Below, in pieces: positions 35,023-43,797 of a DNA stretch of 47,856 bases. The position numbers and the translations under genes were made by a program. The first letter of the stretch is position 1; the number at the start of each line of letters is the position of its first letter. The notes below the pieces were generated by a model. The model had not been told where the DNA came from. It saw only the letters and a program-made list of their open reading frames with translations, and did no database searches. This DNA comes from an uncultured Erysipelotrichaceae bacterium (GTDB lineage Bacteria > Bacillota_I > Bacilli_A > Erysipelotrichales > Coprobacillaceae): positions 1-47,856 of the forward strand of contig UPXV01000022.1 in NCBI GenBank assembly GCA_900538465.1, read 5' to 3'.

Positions 35023-35080
35023 TACTTTTTATGAAATTTATTTAAAAAATTTTATATATTATTTTTTAAGTTTTTAGATA

Positions 35081-35105
35081 AAGAAAAAGATGGATTTCTC
35101 CATCT
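35081..35105 (-). terminator. Intrinsic terminator of bioY
   Basis: A perfect 7-bp stem AGATGGA/TCCATCT (35088-35094 with 35099-35105), GAAA loop on minus, followed by TTTTCTTT. Confidence 0.85.
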
Positions 35106-35149
35106 CACTCAAATAAGTCCTCTTTTTCTATCTTATATTTTCATACTAA

Positions 35150-35686
35150 CTATTCATAAAGCATCTTTTTAGGAACATATGCTTGTAATCTTTCATAAAC
35201 AACAATTGCAGCAATGACTGATAAAAGATCCCCTGGAATATAAACAAGAAATAAACTTGTTATTAAAAACATAACAGAATAACTTTGTCCATAATAGAAA
35301 TATTGAAGCAAAGCAAAATACAACATCCCAATCAAATAAATCAATAACATTCCTATTAAACAGACAACAAACGTTTTGATATAATTTTGATATTGTAAGT
35401 GTCCTACAAAATAAGCACAGACAACAAATCCAATCAAATACCCAAATGAAGGAACAAGCACATAAGAGATTCCCCCACCACTAGCAAACACTGGAATTCC
35501 TAATAATCCAATACCAATATATAATAACACACTATAAACTGCTTTTTCTTTTAATATCAAAGCAGCTAATATCACAAACAATGTTTGTAATGTTACTGGT
35601 ACAATAGAAATGGGTAGCTTGATAAACGCTCCTACTCCAATTAGTACAGCAAATAAAGCACATAAACACATATCTTTTGTTTTCAT
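35150..35686 (-). CDS. bioY: Biotin transporter BioY (ECF S component)
   Basis: A 178-residue membrane protein with about six hydrophobic segments that binds biotin at the outer face and works alone or with an ECF module. The N-terminal ALFAVLIGVGAFIKLPI, the PVTLQTLFVILAALIL segment and the GYLIGFVV region are typical of BioY. No ECF ATPase or T-subunit gene and no biotin synthesis gene is in the window. A BirA-box-like inverted repeat overlaps its promoter, so repression by biotin-loaded BirA is likely. Confidence 0.94.
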   Translation of the reverse strand: MKTKDMCLCALFAVLIGVGAFIKLPISIVPVTLQTLFVILAALILKEKAVYSVLLYIGIGLLGIPVFASGGGISYVLVPSFGYLIGFVVCAYFVGHLQYQNYIKTFVVCLIGMLLIYLIGMLYFALLQYFYYGQSYSVMFLITSLFLVYIPGDLLSVIAAIVVYERLQAYVPKKMLYE

Positions 35687-35708
35687 TTCATAACCTCCTT
35701 GGTTCCTA

Positions 35709-35737
35709 AGAATACAACATATCTTTTTATTTGTAAA
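35709..35737 (-). promoter_or_regulatory. Promoter of bioY
   Basis: -35 TTTACA (35732-35737), 17-bp spacer, -10 TATTCT (35709-35714) on minus. The -35 lies inside one arm of the inverted repeat at 35731-35762. Confidence 0.6.
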
Positions 35738-35762
35738 GTATTTTTTAAAATTATCTTTACAA
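35731..35762. promoter_or_regulatory. Putative BirA operator upstream of bioY
   Basis: Perfect arms TTGTAAAG (35731-35738) and CTTTACAA (35755-35762) with a 16-base AT-rich spacer. Spacing and half-site resemble the Firmicute BirA box of the TTGTTAAC/GTTAACAA type, and one arm covers the -35 of bioY. Confidence 0.65.
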
Positions 35763-35844
35763 TAAAATCTATATGCGATATCTCAAATCATTTTTTCCAC
35801 GTCAAATATTAGGAACTCTTTGAGACTATTTTATTGTTAAAGGC

Positions 35845-35877
35845 AAAAAAGTTTGTAGAAATTTCTTCCTACAAACT
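35845..35877 (-). terminator. Intrinsic terminator of the marR-ABC operon
   Basis: AGTTTGTAG/CTACAAACT stem (35850-35858 with 35869-35877) followed on minus by TTTTTT, 6 bases after the ABC stop. Confidence 0.88.
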
Positions 35878-35882
35878 CTTTT

Positions 35883-37715
35883 TTATTCATCTTCTTTACT
35901 AGATTCAAATTGTGATTGATATAAGTCAGCATAGAAGCCACCTTTAGCAAGTAATGATTCATGGTTACCAAGTTCAACAATGTCTCCATCTCTCATAACA
36001 ATAATTGTATTCGCATCACGAATTGTAGAAAGACGATGGGCAATAATGAAACTTGTACGACCTTCCATTAACTTATCCATACCTTTTTGAATTAAAACTT
36101 CTGTTCTGGTATCAACTGAAGAAGTTGCTTCATCTAAAATCAAAATCTTTGGATCAGCTAAGAATGCTCTTGCGATTGTTAACAACTGCTTTTGACCTTG
36201 AGAAATATTGCTTGATTCTTCGTTAATCACAGTATCATAACCATCTTCCAATGTATTGATAAAATGATCAGCATAGGCAAGTTCGCAAGCTTTTTTCATT
36301 TCTTCATCAGTTGCATCTAATTTTCCATATTTCAAGTTTTCTCTGATCGTTCCACCAAATAACCATGTATCTTGAAGAACCATACCAAATAAACTTCTTA
36401 AATCACTTCTTGCATAATCCCTAATGTCATGACCATCAACCAAAATATGACCACTATTTAATTCATAGAAACGCATTAATAATTTGACAATTGTTGTCTT
36501 TCCAGCTCCAGTAGGACCAACAATCGCAACTGTTTGACCGGCATGAACATGCATAGAGAAATCATTAATAATAATTTTCTCTGGATTATAACCAAATTGC
36601 ACATGATCAAATGTGACACTACCCTCAACTTTTGCAAGTTCGTGACTCGTCACAACTGGTGTTTCTTTTTCTAATTCTTCTTCATCTAAGAATTCAAAAA
36701 CACGTTCAGCAGCTGCAGCAGTTGATTGAAGTTGATTCATAATTTGAGCAAGCTGTGTAATTGGTTGATTAAATTGACGAACATATTGAATAAAGGCTTG
36801 AATATCACCAATAGAAATAGCATTTCCTGTTGCCAAGAAACCACCTAATAAACAAACACCAACATATCCAATATTTCCAACAAAAGTTGTTAATGGTTGC
36901 ATTAATCCTGAGAAAAATTGAGATTTCCAAGCAGATTCATATAAATCATTATTGAAGACATCAAACTTTTCAACAGAATCTTCTTCTCCATTAAAAGCTT
37001 TGACAACTTGATGAGCACCATACATTTCTTCAATATGACCATTTACATTTCCTAGACTTTGTTGTTGTCTAAAGAAATATTTTTGAGTTCTTTTCATGAT
37101 ACGTGTCATCAAGAACATAGATACAGGTAAAACACATAGTGCCATTAAAGTCATAGGAATACTGATTGTTAACATCATAATGAAAATACCAACAACTGTT
37201 ACAGTCGAAGTCACAATTTGTGTCATACTTTGATTTAATGATGTTGCAATTAAATCGACATCGTTTGTAACACGTGATAAAGTATCACCACTAGAATGTT
37301 TATCAAAATAACTTAATGGTAAACGATCCATTTTTTCAGCAATCGCTTTTCTAAAATCATAAGCCACTCTTTGTGAAATTCCTGATGTAATAAACTGTTG
37401 AATAAAATTCAAGAATGCACTTAAGAAATAAATACCTGCTAGGAAAATTAAGATTTGTGAAATTGCAGTAAAGTCAATCCCACCAGTATGAGCAACTTTG
37501 GCTAAAATACCTTCACTTAATTTATCTGTCGCTTTGGCCAAGATTTTTGGTCCAAAGATTGTAAAGACTGTTGATCCTGATGCAAATATAATAACAAAAA
37601 TTAATTTTACATAATAAGGTTTTAAGTAAGCAAATAATCTTTTAATTGTTCCTTTAAAGTCCTTAGCTTTTTCTGTTGCGGGTCCATGACCACGTCCCAT
37701 TGGTCCTCTAGGCAT
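35883..37715 (-). CDS. Heterodimeric ABC multidrug-type exporter, subunit with canonical Walker B
   Basis: A 610-residue half-transporter: six membrane helices (about 35-330) then an ATPase domain. Walker A is GPTGAGKTT, Walker B is ILILDEATSSVD with the catalytic Glu, and the signature is the altered ISQGQ. The upstream partner has a proper signature but Asp in Walker B. This complementary pattern is that of TM287/288, BmrCD and LmrCD type heterodimers with one degenerate ATP site. It overlaps the partner gene by 8 bases. An N-terminal run rich in Pro, Arg and Gly (MPRGPMGRGHGP) is common in this subfamily. The substrate is unknown; a MarR gene in the operon hints at drugs or small toxic molecules. 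Confidence 0.93.
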   Translation of the reverse strand: MPRGPMGRGHGPATEKAKDFKGTIKRLFAYLKPYYVKLIFVIIFASGSTVFTIFGPKILAKATDKLSEGILAKVAHTGGIDFTAISQILIFLAGIYFLSAFLNFIQQFITSGISQRVAYDFRKAIAEKMDRLPLSYFDKHSSGDTLSRVTNDVDLIATSLNQSMTQIVTSTVTVVGIFIMMLTISIPMTLMALCVLPVSMFLMTRIMKRTQKYFFRQQQSLGNVNGHIEEMYGAHQVVKAFNGEEDSVEKFDVFNNDLYESAWKSQFFSGLMQPLTTFVGNIGYVGVCLLGGFLATGNAISIGDIQAFIQYVRQFNQPITQLAQIMNQLQSTAAAAERVFEFLDEEELEKETPVVTSHELAKVEGSVTFDHVQFGYNPEKIIINDFSMHVHAGQTVAIVGPTGAGKTTIVKLLMRFYELNSGHILVDGHDIRDYARSDLRSLFGMVLQDTWLFGGTIRENLKYGKLDATDEEMKKACELAYADHFINTLEDGYDTVINEESSNISQGQKQLLTIARAFLADPKILILDEATSSVDTRTEVLIQKGMDKLMEGRTSFIIAHRLSTIRDANTIIVMRDGDIVELGNHESLLAKGGFYADLYQSQFESSKEDE

Positions 37716-39930
37716 CTGCTAATTCCTCCTTTGAAAGTTGTGAATAGGCAATTTCTTGATAAACCTCACAAGATTTCATCAATTCTTTATGTGTACCTTT
37801 TCCAACAATTTTTCCTTTATCTAAAACAATGATTTGATCAGCATCCATAATTGATGCAATACGTTGTCCAACAATTAAAACAGTATTATTTGACTTTTCA
37901 GTTAGCTTACTTAACTCTTTTCTTAAGACAGCATCAGTCTTAAAGTCTAAGGCTGAGAAACTATCATCAAAAATAAGGATTTCAGGATTTTTAGCCAATG
38001 CTCTAGCAATCGCCAAACGTTGTTTTTGACCACCAGAAACATTTGTTCCACCTTGAGAAATCTCTTCATTTAATCCTTTTGGTTTTTGTTCAACAAATTC
38101 TTTTGCTTGAGCAATACGAATCACTTCATTCAATTCTTCATCACTTGCCTCATGAGCTCCATATTGAAGATTAGAACGAATTGTTCCTGAGAATAAAACA
38201 CCTTTTTGTGGAACAACACCAATTAATTCTCTTAAATCATGTTGTTTAACATTTCTAACATCAACTCCATCAACCAAAACGCTTCCTTCAGTTACATCAT
38301 AGAAACGTGGAATCAAGTTAATCAAAGTTGATTTACCAGAACCAGTCGAACCGATGAAAGCTGTCGTCTTTCCTGGTTCAGCCACAAAATTAATATCACT
38401 TAATACAGCTTCATGAGCACCTGGATATTTAAATGTAACATTTTTAAATTCAACCAAACCTTTTTTATGATTATCAAATGCTTCTTCTTGTACAGGATCT
38501 TTGATTGTTAAATCTGTTGATAAAACTTCATAAACTCTGCCAGCAGCAACACTTGCACGAGGAATCATAATAAAGATCATCGCAATAAATAAGAATGACA
38601 TAATAATGTGCATTGCATATTGGATAAAGGCCATCATATCACCAATTGCAATATTTCCTAAATCCAATTGTTGAGACCCAACCCAAACAACCAATACTGT
38701 TGCAATATTCATAATAAACATCATAATTGGCATTAATGTTGCCATTGCACGATTCACAAATAAATTGACTTTTGTTAAATCATCATTAGCTCCATCAAAA
38801 CGCTCTTCACTATGTTTTTCATTACCAAAAGCACGAATAACCAAGACACCACTTAAATTTTCACGCATTGTTAAGTTCAATCTATCAATTAATGATTGAA
38901 TAATCTTAAACTTAGGCATAACAACTTTAATTAAAATAAAGAGTACCCCTCCAATAACAAGTAAAATCAACATAATAATCCATGTCATTGAAGTTGAATG
39001 AGTGATTGCTTTATATAATGCTCCTGCACCCATCATTGGTGCAAACAAGACAATACGCAGTAACATAATCATTAACATTTGCACTTGTGTAATATCATTC
39101 GTTGTACGTGTAATTAATGAAGCAGTAGAAAATTTATTAAATTCTGTATTTGAAAAACTTTCAACCTTTTTAAATACAGCTTTTCTTAAATCTCTAGCTA
39201 CACCAGCACCCACACGTGATGATAAAAAGGCAGCTGTCATTGCAGCGATTGAACCAAGCAAAGCAATACCTAACATTTTAAGACCAGATGCTAAAATATA
39301 ACGTGTTTGAATACTATCAACATCTGCCCCTAAAGCTTTATACTCTGTTTTAACACCATTACCACCAGCAATCAACATTGTTGATTCCCCCATAGCATCA
39401 ATTTGAGTATCAATTTGTTCAGTCATTTTCTTTTTGGCATTATCATCCATCATAGAAATCGCTTGATAGACATCCATACCAGCAGGTAACTTCCCAAACT
39501 TTTCTTTATATTCCTTTGAATTTTTATCCATAGAATCAATAGCTGACACCATTAACATTGGTTTAATCAAAGCACTTTCCAATTTTTGTTCTTCTTCATG
39601 AGAAAGATCATTTAAAACATAAGCATCCTTTAATTTAGGAAATTCTTCTTTTAAATTATCTTTTAAATCATCATACTTTGTTAGTGTATAACTGGATTCA
39701 ATGACTTTCTTTTGATCATTATCAGCAAAAATCAAAAGATGCTGAAAAGTTTGATCACTAAAAACATCAGCAACTGGGCTATCAAATCCACCAGCCTGGA
39801 TCCCATTTGTAACAATTTGACTCATATAATCTGGCAATGCCAATTCTGATTGTGATTGTATAAAAACACAACCAATACAAAGTAAAATAGGCAACCAAAA
39901 TTTATAAGCAAACTTACGCAATTTGATCAT
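37708..39930 (-). CDS. Heterodimeric ABC exporter, subunit with degenerate Walker B and extracytoplasmic insert
   Basis: A 740-residue half-transporter. The first membrane helix (about 10-28) is followed by a hydrophilic, acidic and Lys-rich insert of about 170 residues (about 40-210), then the remaining five helices and the ATPase domain. Walker A is GSTGSGKST, the signature is NVSGGQKQRLAIARA, and Walker B is ILIFDDSFSALD, with Asp where catalytic Glu is expected. It is therefore the degenerate-site partner of the 610-residue protein. The insert between helices 1 and 2 would lie outside the cell and may sense or gate substrates (inference). It starts on the MarR stop (ATGA). Confidence 0.92.
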   Translation of the reverse strand: MIKLRKFAYKFWLPILLCIGCVFIQSQSELALPDYMSQIVTNGIQAGGFDSPVADVFSDQTFQHLLIFADNDQKKVIESSYTLTKYDDLKDNLKEEFPKLKDAYVLNDLSHEEEQKLESALIKPMLMVSAIDSMDKNSKEYKEKFGKLPAGMDVYQAISMMDDNAKKKMTEQIDTQIDAMGESTMLIAGGNGVKTEYKALGADVDSIQTRYILASGLKMLGIALLGSIAAMTAAFLSSRVGAGVARDLRKAVFKKVESFSNTEFNKFSTASLITRTTNDITQVQMLMIMLLRIVLFAPMMGAGALYKAITHSTSMTWIIMLILLVIGGVLFILIKVVMPKFKIIQSLIDRLNLTMRENLSGVLVIRAFGNEKHSEERFDGANDDLTKVNLFVNRAMATLMPIMMFIMNIATVLVVWVGSQQLDLGNIAIGDMMAFIQYAMHIIMSFLFIAMIFIMIPRASVAAGRVYEVLSTDLTIKDPVQEEAFDNHKKGLVEFKNVTFKYPGAHEAVLSDINFVAEPGKTTAFIGSTGSGKSTLINLIPRFYDVTEGSVLVDGVDVRNVKQHDLRELIGVVPQKGVLFSGTIRSNLQYGAHEASDEELNEVIRIAQAKEFVEQKPKGLNEEISQGGTNVSGGQKQRLAIARALAKNPEILIFDDSFSALDFKTDAVLRKELSKLTEKSNNTVLIVGQRIASIMDADQIIVLDKGKIVGKGTHKELMKSCEVYQEIAYSQLSKEELADA

Positions 39931-40355
39931 TTTATTTCCTCCTTTATATTTTTTTGCATTCTCTTGATGATATTCAAAACAGTTTGGAAATCTTCTTGTG
40001 TCATTCCTCTACAAATAACTTCATGAACATAGTCAAACTCTTTTTGCATACCACACAATGTGTCTTCCCCCAAAGATGATAAGACAATCTTATTCTTGCG
40101 CTTATCATGACTATCAATTTCTCTTTCAACCAACCCCGAATCAACCAAACGTTTAATCCTTACTGAAAGAGTCGCTTCAGTAATATGAAGTTTTTTAGCA
40201 ATCTCTTTTTGATTCATTTGATTATCATGAATTAAAAATAAGAGTTTTGCTTGTTCTGGTGTTAAATTATGGAAACGTGAAGCAACTAATTTTGTAGATA
40301 GTTTATGCACAGTTCTTAACTCTTCCATAATTCGATTAAAATTTTCATGTTTCAT
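39927..40355 (-). CDS. MarR-family transcriptional regulator
   Basis: A 142-residue winged-helix repressor. The helix-turn-helix is MNQKEIAKKLHITEATLSVR (about 52-71), followed by the wing RLVDSGLVEREIDSHDKRKNK. It is first in an operon with the two ABC exporter subunits, a common arrangement in which the repressor senses the exporter's substrate. Two palindromes over its own promoter (40372-40412) are the likely operators, so it should repress itself and the pump. The ATG is at 40355 after AAGGAG. Confidence 0.94.
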   Translation of the reverse strand: MKHENFNRIMEELRTVHKLSTKLVASRFHNLTPEQAKLLFLIHDNQMNQKEIAKKLHITEATLSVRIKRLVDSGLVEREIDSHDKRKNKIVLSSLGEDTLCGMQKEFDYVHEVICRGMTQEDFQTVLNIIKRMQKNIKEEIK

Positions 40356-40371
40356 CTACTACCACTCCTTA

Positions 40372-40412
40372 TTACTTAGTGCACTAACAATTATAGTTAG
40401 TCGACTAAGTAA
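40372..40412. promoter_or_regulatory. Paired MarR operators over the marR-ABC promoter
   Basis: Two 12-bp palindromes, TTAGTGCACTAA (40376-40387) and TTAGTCGACTAA (40397-40408), together form a larger inverted repeat with 17-base arms that differ only at the two central bases. One lies in the spacer between -35 and -10, the other just after the -10, which would block RNA polymerase. Confidence 0.8.
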
Positions 40413-40418
40413 TGTCAA
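40390..40418 (-). promoter_or_regulatory. Consensus promoter of the marR-ABC operon
   Basis: Exact TTGACA (40413-40418), 17-bp spacer and exact TATAAT (40390-40395) on minus, an ideal vegetative sigma factor promoter. Confidence 0.9.
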
Positions 40419-40435
40419 TCAAAATGTTTAAAAAT

Positions 40436-40473
40436 AGAAAAATCAATATGTCACATTTTATAACATATTGATT
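40436..40473 (-). terminator. Intrinsic terminator of the proB-proA operon
   Basis: Perfect 11-bp arms AATCAATATGT (40441-40451) and ACATATTGATT (40463-40473) with a T run after the stem on minus. It separates proA from the marR promoter. Confidence 0.8.
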
Positions 40474-40509
40474 TTGATTCAACAATATTCTTTTTTATCT
40501 GTAAATCTT

Positions 40510-41751
40510 TTACTCTCTAATTTGTCCATCTCCATAAATCTTATATTGATATGATGTCATTTCAACAAGTCCTAAAGGTCCTCTGGCATGAAGCTTTTGT
40601 GTACTGATTCCAAGTTCCGCACCAAATCCAAATTCACCACCATCACTAAAACGTGTTGAAGCATTTAGGTAAACACAAGCAGAATCTAATGAATCCATAA
40701 ATATTTTGGCCGTTTTCTCATCAGCTGTAACAATGGCTTCAGAATGTTTTGTAGAATATTTATAAATATGTTCAATGGCTTCTTCTACGGATGCCACAAC
40801 CTTAATCGCAACAATATAATCATCATACTCTGTTGCATAATCTTCCTCACTTGCACAAACGCATGGAATCAATTTTTGAACAATTTCATCCCCTCTTATT
40901 TCAACACGACCATCAAAAGCTTTGACTAATAGAGGTAAAAAGATATGTGCAATATCTTGATGAACCAATAAAGTTTCTATTGAATTACATACGGATGGAC
41001 GTTGCATCTTCGCATTTAATGTAATATTCATAGCTTTTTCAAGTTCAGCTTCTTTATCGATATAAAGATGACAATTTCCTGCACCTGTCTCAATGACAGG
41101 AACAGTTGCATTCGAAACAACAAAATCAATGAGACCTTTTCCTCCACGAGGAACAACAACATCAATATAATCATGCGCAGTAATCAAATCATAAACAATA
41201 CTGCGATCATTATTCTCAATCAATTCAATACATCCATCAGGCAATATACCTTTTACTGCATTTTGCATAATGTAAACTAAAATACGATTTGAAAAAAGTG
41301 CTTCTTTACCACCTTTTAAAACACAAACATTACTTGACTTAATACATAGACAAGCAATATCAACCGTCACATTAGGACGAGATTCATAAATAATACCAAA
41401 CACGCCAATAGGAACACGTACCTGTTTTATCTTAAGTCCATTAGGTCGATGAATTTCACGAATCACTTGACCAATAGGATCTTCTAATTGAGTTAATTTA
41501 AAAACATCATTAGCCATTGCTATAATACGCTCTTTATTTAATAATAAACGATCTAACATAGCTGAACTCATTCCATTGGTTTTGGCTTTTTCAATATCTT
41601 TTTGATTCTCTAAAATAATTTCATCACAATGTTCAATCAATGCTTGAGAAATATTTTCTAAAGCTTTATTTTTATCTTGCGTTGTGACTCTCATCATTGA
41701 ACGACTGGCTAATTTAGCAGCTTCTAATTGTTTTAATAAAACACTATCCAT
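40510..41751 (-). CDS. proA: Gamma-glutamyl phosphate reductase ProA
   Basis: A 413-residue NADPH-dependent aldehyde dehydrogenase-like enzyme making glutamate-5-semialdehyde, the second step of proline synthesis. VPIGVFGIIYESRPNVTVD, NVCVLKGGKEA, the catalytic Cys in MQRPSVCNSIETLLVH and the C-terminal FGAELGISTQKLHARGP match ProA. It overlaps the proB 3' end by 8 bases. ProC is not in the window. Confidence 0.97.
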   Translation of the reverse strand: MDSVLLKQLEAAKLASRSMMRVTTQDKNKALENISQALIEHCDEIILENQKDIEKAKTNGMSSAMLDRLLLNKERIIAMANDVFKLTQLEDPIGQVIREIHRPNGLKIKQVRVPIGVFGIIYESRPNVTVDIACLCIKSSNVCVLKGGKEALFSNRILVYIMQNAVKGILPDGCIELIENNDRSIVYDLITAHDYIDVVVPRGGKGLIDFVVSNATVPVIETGAGNCHLYIDKEAELEKAMNITLNAKMQRPSVCNSIETLLVHQDIAHIFLPLLVKAFDGRVEIRGDEIVQKLIPCVCASEEDYATEYDDYIVAIKVVASVEEAIEHIYKYSTKHSEAIVTADEKTAKIFMDSLDSACVYLNASTRFSDGGEFGFGAELGISTQKLHARGPLGLVEMTSYQYKIYGDGQIRE

Positions 41752-42880
41752 GATTTTCTCCTTTCAATATGACCATATTATTTGCATGAACAATCACATC
41801 ATAATCTTTATAATTTAAAATCTTTTCAATATCACAACTCTTATGTCCCATAATCAATTTAATTTCTTCACTTGAATAATTGCTAATGCCTTTTGCAATC
41901 TTGTTCTCATTTTCATCAACAATATCAATAACTTGCCCCATCAAGAAATGTCCTTCAACAGCTTTTATTCCAGTTGGTAATAAACTCTTACGATGAAGCC
42001 ACAAAGCTTCACTAGCTCCTTTATCAATAATGACTTTTCCTTTTGAAGAACTTCGATATGCAATCCAGTGTGATCTGGCATTTAAATTTTTACCACTCTT
42101 ACCATTAAACCAAGTGCCTTCTTCCTGTTCATCAAAGATATGCAAAAGACTATTTTCTTTACTTCCATTGACAATAACCAAATGACGTCCAAAATCATTC
42201 ACAATTTTAGCCGCCCTAATTTTCGTCATCATCCCACCAGTTCCTAATTGGGTAGATGAACCCCCAGCCATTTTTTCAATCTTTTCATCAACATGATCTA
42301 CAAATTTCAATAACTTTGCATCTTTATCAACATGTGGATTGCTTGTATATAATCCATCAATATCACTTACCAATACTAATAAATCGGCATCAACAACAGG
42401 AACCAATAATGCTGCCAAAGTATCATTATCTCCAACTTTAATTTCATCAACTGCCAATGCATCATTTTCATTAACAATCGGAATGACACCATAATCCATC
42501 AATGCATGCATTGTATTCGATAAATTCATTAATCGTTTACGATCATCAAAATCTCCATGATTCAATAAAACTTGAGCACATTTTAAATCAAACAATTGAA
42601 AAATTTCTTCATAAATTTGCATCAATTGGGCTTGCCCAATAGCTGCTAAAGCTTGTTTTTCAGGAATAGTCGTTGGTTTTGCTTTCAATTGCAATAATCC
42701 CATTCCTGCCGCTATTGCTCCTGAAGATACCAGGACAATTGAATAGCCATTTTTAATAAGTTTAGAAATCTGTAAGATAAGATATAAAATTTTTTCTTGA
42801 TCAATTTGTCCATTTTTATTACATAAAGAAGATGAACCAACTTTAATGATAATCTTCTTAATCCCCTTCACTTCTCTCAT
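41744..42880 (-). CDS. proB: Glutamate 5-kinase ProB
   Basis: A 378-residue enzyme phosphorylating glutamate, the first and usually proline-inhibited step. It has an amino-acid kinase domain (KKIIIKVGSSSLCNK, LVSSGAIAAGMG, VNENDALAVDEIKVGDNDTL cut across adjacent segments) and a C-terminal PUA domain (about 280-365). ATG 42880 is chosen for the AGAGGTG just before it; a GTG three codons earlier falls in that SD. It overlaps the upstream DUF975-like gene by 23 bases. Confidence 0.96.
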   Translation of the reverse strand: MREVKGIKKIIIKVGSSSLCNKNGQIDQEKILYLILQISKLIKNGYSIVLVSSGAIAAGMGLLQLKAKPTTIPEKQALAAIGQAQLMQIYEEIFQLFDLKCAQVLLNHGDFDDRKRLMNLSNTMHALMDYGVIPIVNENDALAVDEIKVGDNDTLAALLVPVVDADLLVLVSDIDGLYTSNPHVDKDAKLLKFVDHVDEKIEKMAGGSSTQLGTGGMMTKIRAAKIVNDFGRHLVIVNGSKENSLLHIFDEQEEGTWFNGKSGKNLNARSHWIAYRSSSKGKVIIDKGASEALWLHRKSLLPTGIKAVEGHFLMGQVIDIVDENENKIAKGISNYSSEEIKLIMGHKSCDIEKILNYKDYDVIVHANNMVILKGENHG

Positions 42881-43697
42881 TATGCTCACCTCTTATTTCT
42901 TTATAAAATAAATATTTAGCAATTTCAAATCTTCCTTTAAAAACTTCAATATACAAAAACAAAGATGTTACCATACAAAATAACATAAGTATCTCATTAA
43001 TTCCTCCAACAAGCATAATTACCAATCCTGTTACACTCCAATAAATCAAATGTCTAACAAAATAAGCCAAATAAAGTTGAAAGAATTTCCAAATATTCTT
43101 TTTCATTAATTGAATAGAATATCCAATACATTCACTCCATGAAAATTCTTCTAATTCCATGACATAAGGAACAGGCATAAATAAAGCCGTTAAAAATAAA
43201 TAGACACCTATACAAATTAAGATATTCATAATGATAGCTCCATTATGAATAATCACTCTTATCTCTTCAAAATTAGGAATAAAATATTCTGTTTGAATCA
43301 AAGCATTACCAAGTGAAGATAACCATTCCCATGATAATTCTGGAATCAAAGAATGTATGGAAAAAAGTGTGGGTAAGGCAACAAGTAAAACAATCAATAA
43401 AATGATTGCTTTTCTCATCAAATATGCTGGAGCCACTCTCGCAAATTCTATAATTCCTACCATTGATTGATGATAATCTATTCTTGGTTTTTCTTCATCT
43501 ACTAACATCATAACACATTTCACATATCCATGTGCAATTGGACATAAAAATAATGAAACAAAGAAAGAAAAAAGTCCACTTCTTAAATATTGAGCCAATA
43601 CCCCTACATAACCAACATAAAAAAATTCAGGTATAATCTGTTTTTGATATTTTAAGTATGTTCTATTTGCTTGATTTTTGATTTCCCTTATATCCAT
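42858..43697 (-). CDS. DUF975-like integral membrane protein
   Basis: A 279-residue membrane protein with five to six hydrophobic segments (about 25-60, 95-115, 150-180, 200-250). The start MDIREIKNQANRTYLK followed by a glycine-poor helix resembles DUF975 proteins. It is the first gene of the unit with proB and proA, sharing 23 bases with proB, yet has no obvious link to proline. An osmotic or membrane stress role would fit proline synthesis, but that is speculation. The ATG has GAGGGG upstream. Confidence 0.65.
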   Translation of the reverse strand: MDIREIKNQANRTYLKYQKQIIPEFFYVGYVGVLAQYLRSGLFSFFVSLFLCPIAHGYVKCVMMLVDEEKPRIDYHQSMVGIIEFARVAPAYLMRKAIILLIVLLVALPTLFSIHSLIPELSWEWLSSLGNALIQTEYFIPNFEEIRVIIHNGAIIMNILICIGVYLFLTALFMPVPYVMELEEFSWSECIGYSIQLMKKNIWKFFQLYLAYFVRHLIYWSVTGLVIMLVGGINEILMLFCMVTSLFLYIEVFKGRFEIAKYLFYKEIRGEHNERSEGD

Positions 43698-43722
43698 GAT
43701 GAATTCCCCTCTTTGCTTTCAT

Positions 43723-43751
43723 ATTATACACAAGTTTACTATAAAAGTAAA
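43723..43751 (-). promoter_or_regulatory. Promoter of the DUF975-proB-proA operon
   Basis: -35 TTTACT (43746-43751), 17-bp spacer and perfect -10 TATAAT (43723-43728) on minus. Confidence 0.65.
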
Positions 43752-43761
43752 AGGTCAAAGC

Positions 43762-43795
43762 AAAAAGGTTATAACACAATTGCTATAACCTTTTT
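43762..43795 (-). terminator. Intrinsic terminator after the PTS/MBL operon
   Basis: AAAAAGGTTATA and TATAACCTTTTT (43762-43773 with 43784-43795) pair perfectly, ending in a T run just after the MBL gene stop. Confidence 0.88.
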
Positions 43796-43797
43796 AA

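Noticed and set aside
35015..35045. TTGTAAA half-site near the fab -35, similar to the bioY BirA-like box
   Set aside because: No matching CTTTACAA arm is found at the right distance; the similarity is explained by the shared -35 TTTACA.
39002..39301. Plus-strand open frame of about 100 codons inside the ABC exporter gene
   Set aside because: It has no SD, no family resemblance, and lies fully antisense to a conserved membrane domain.
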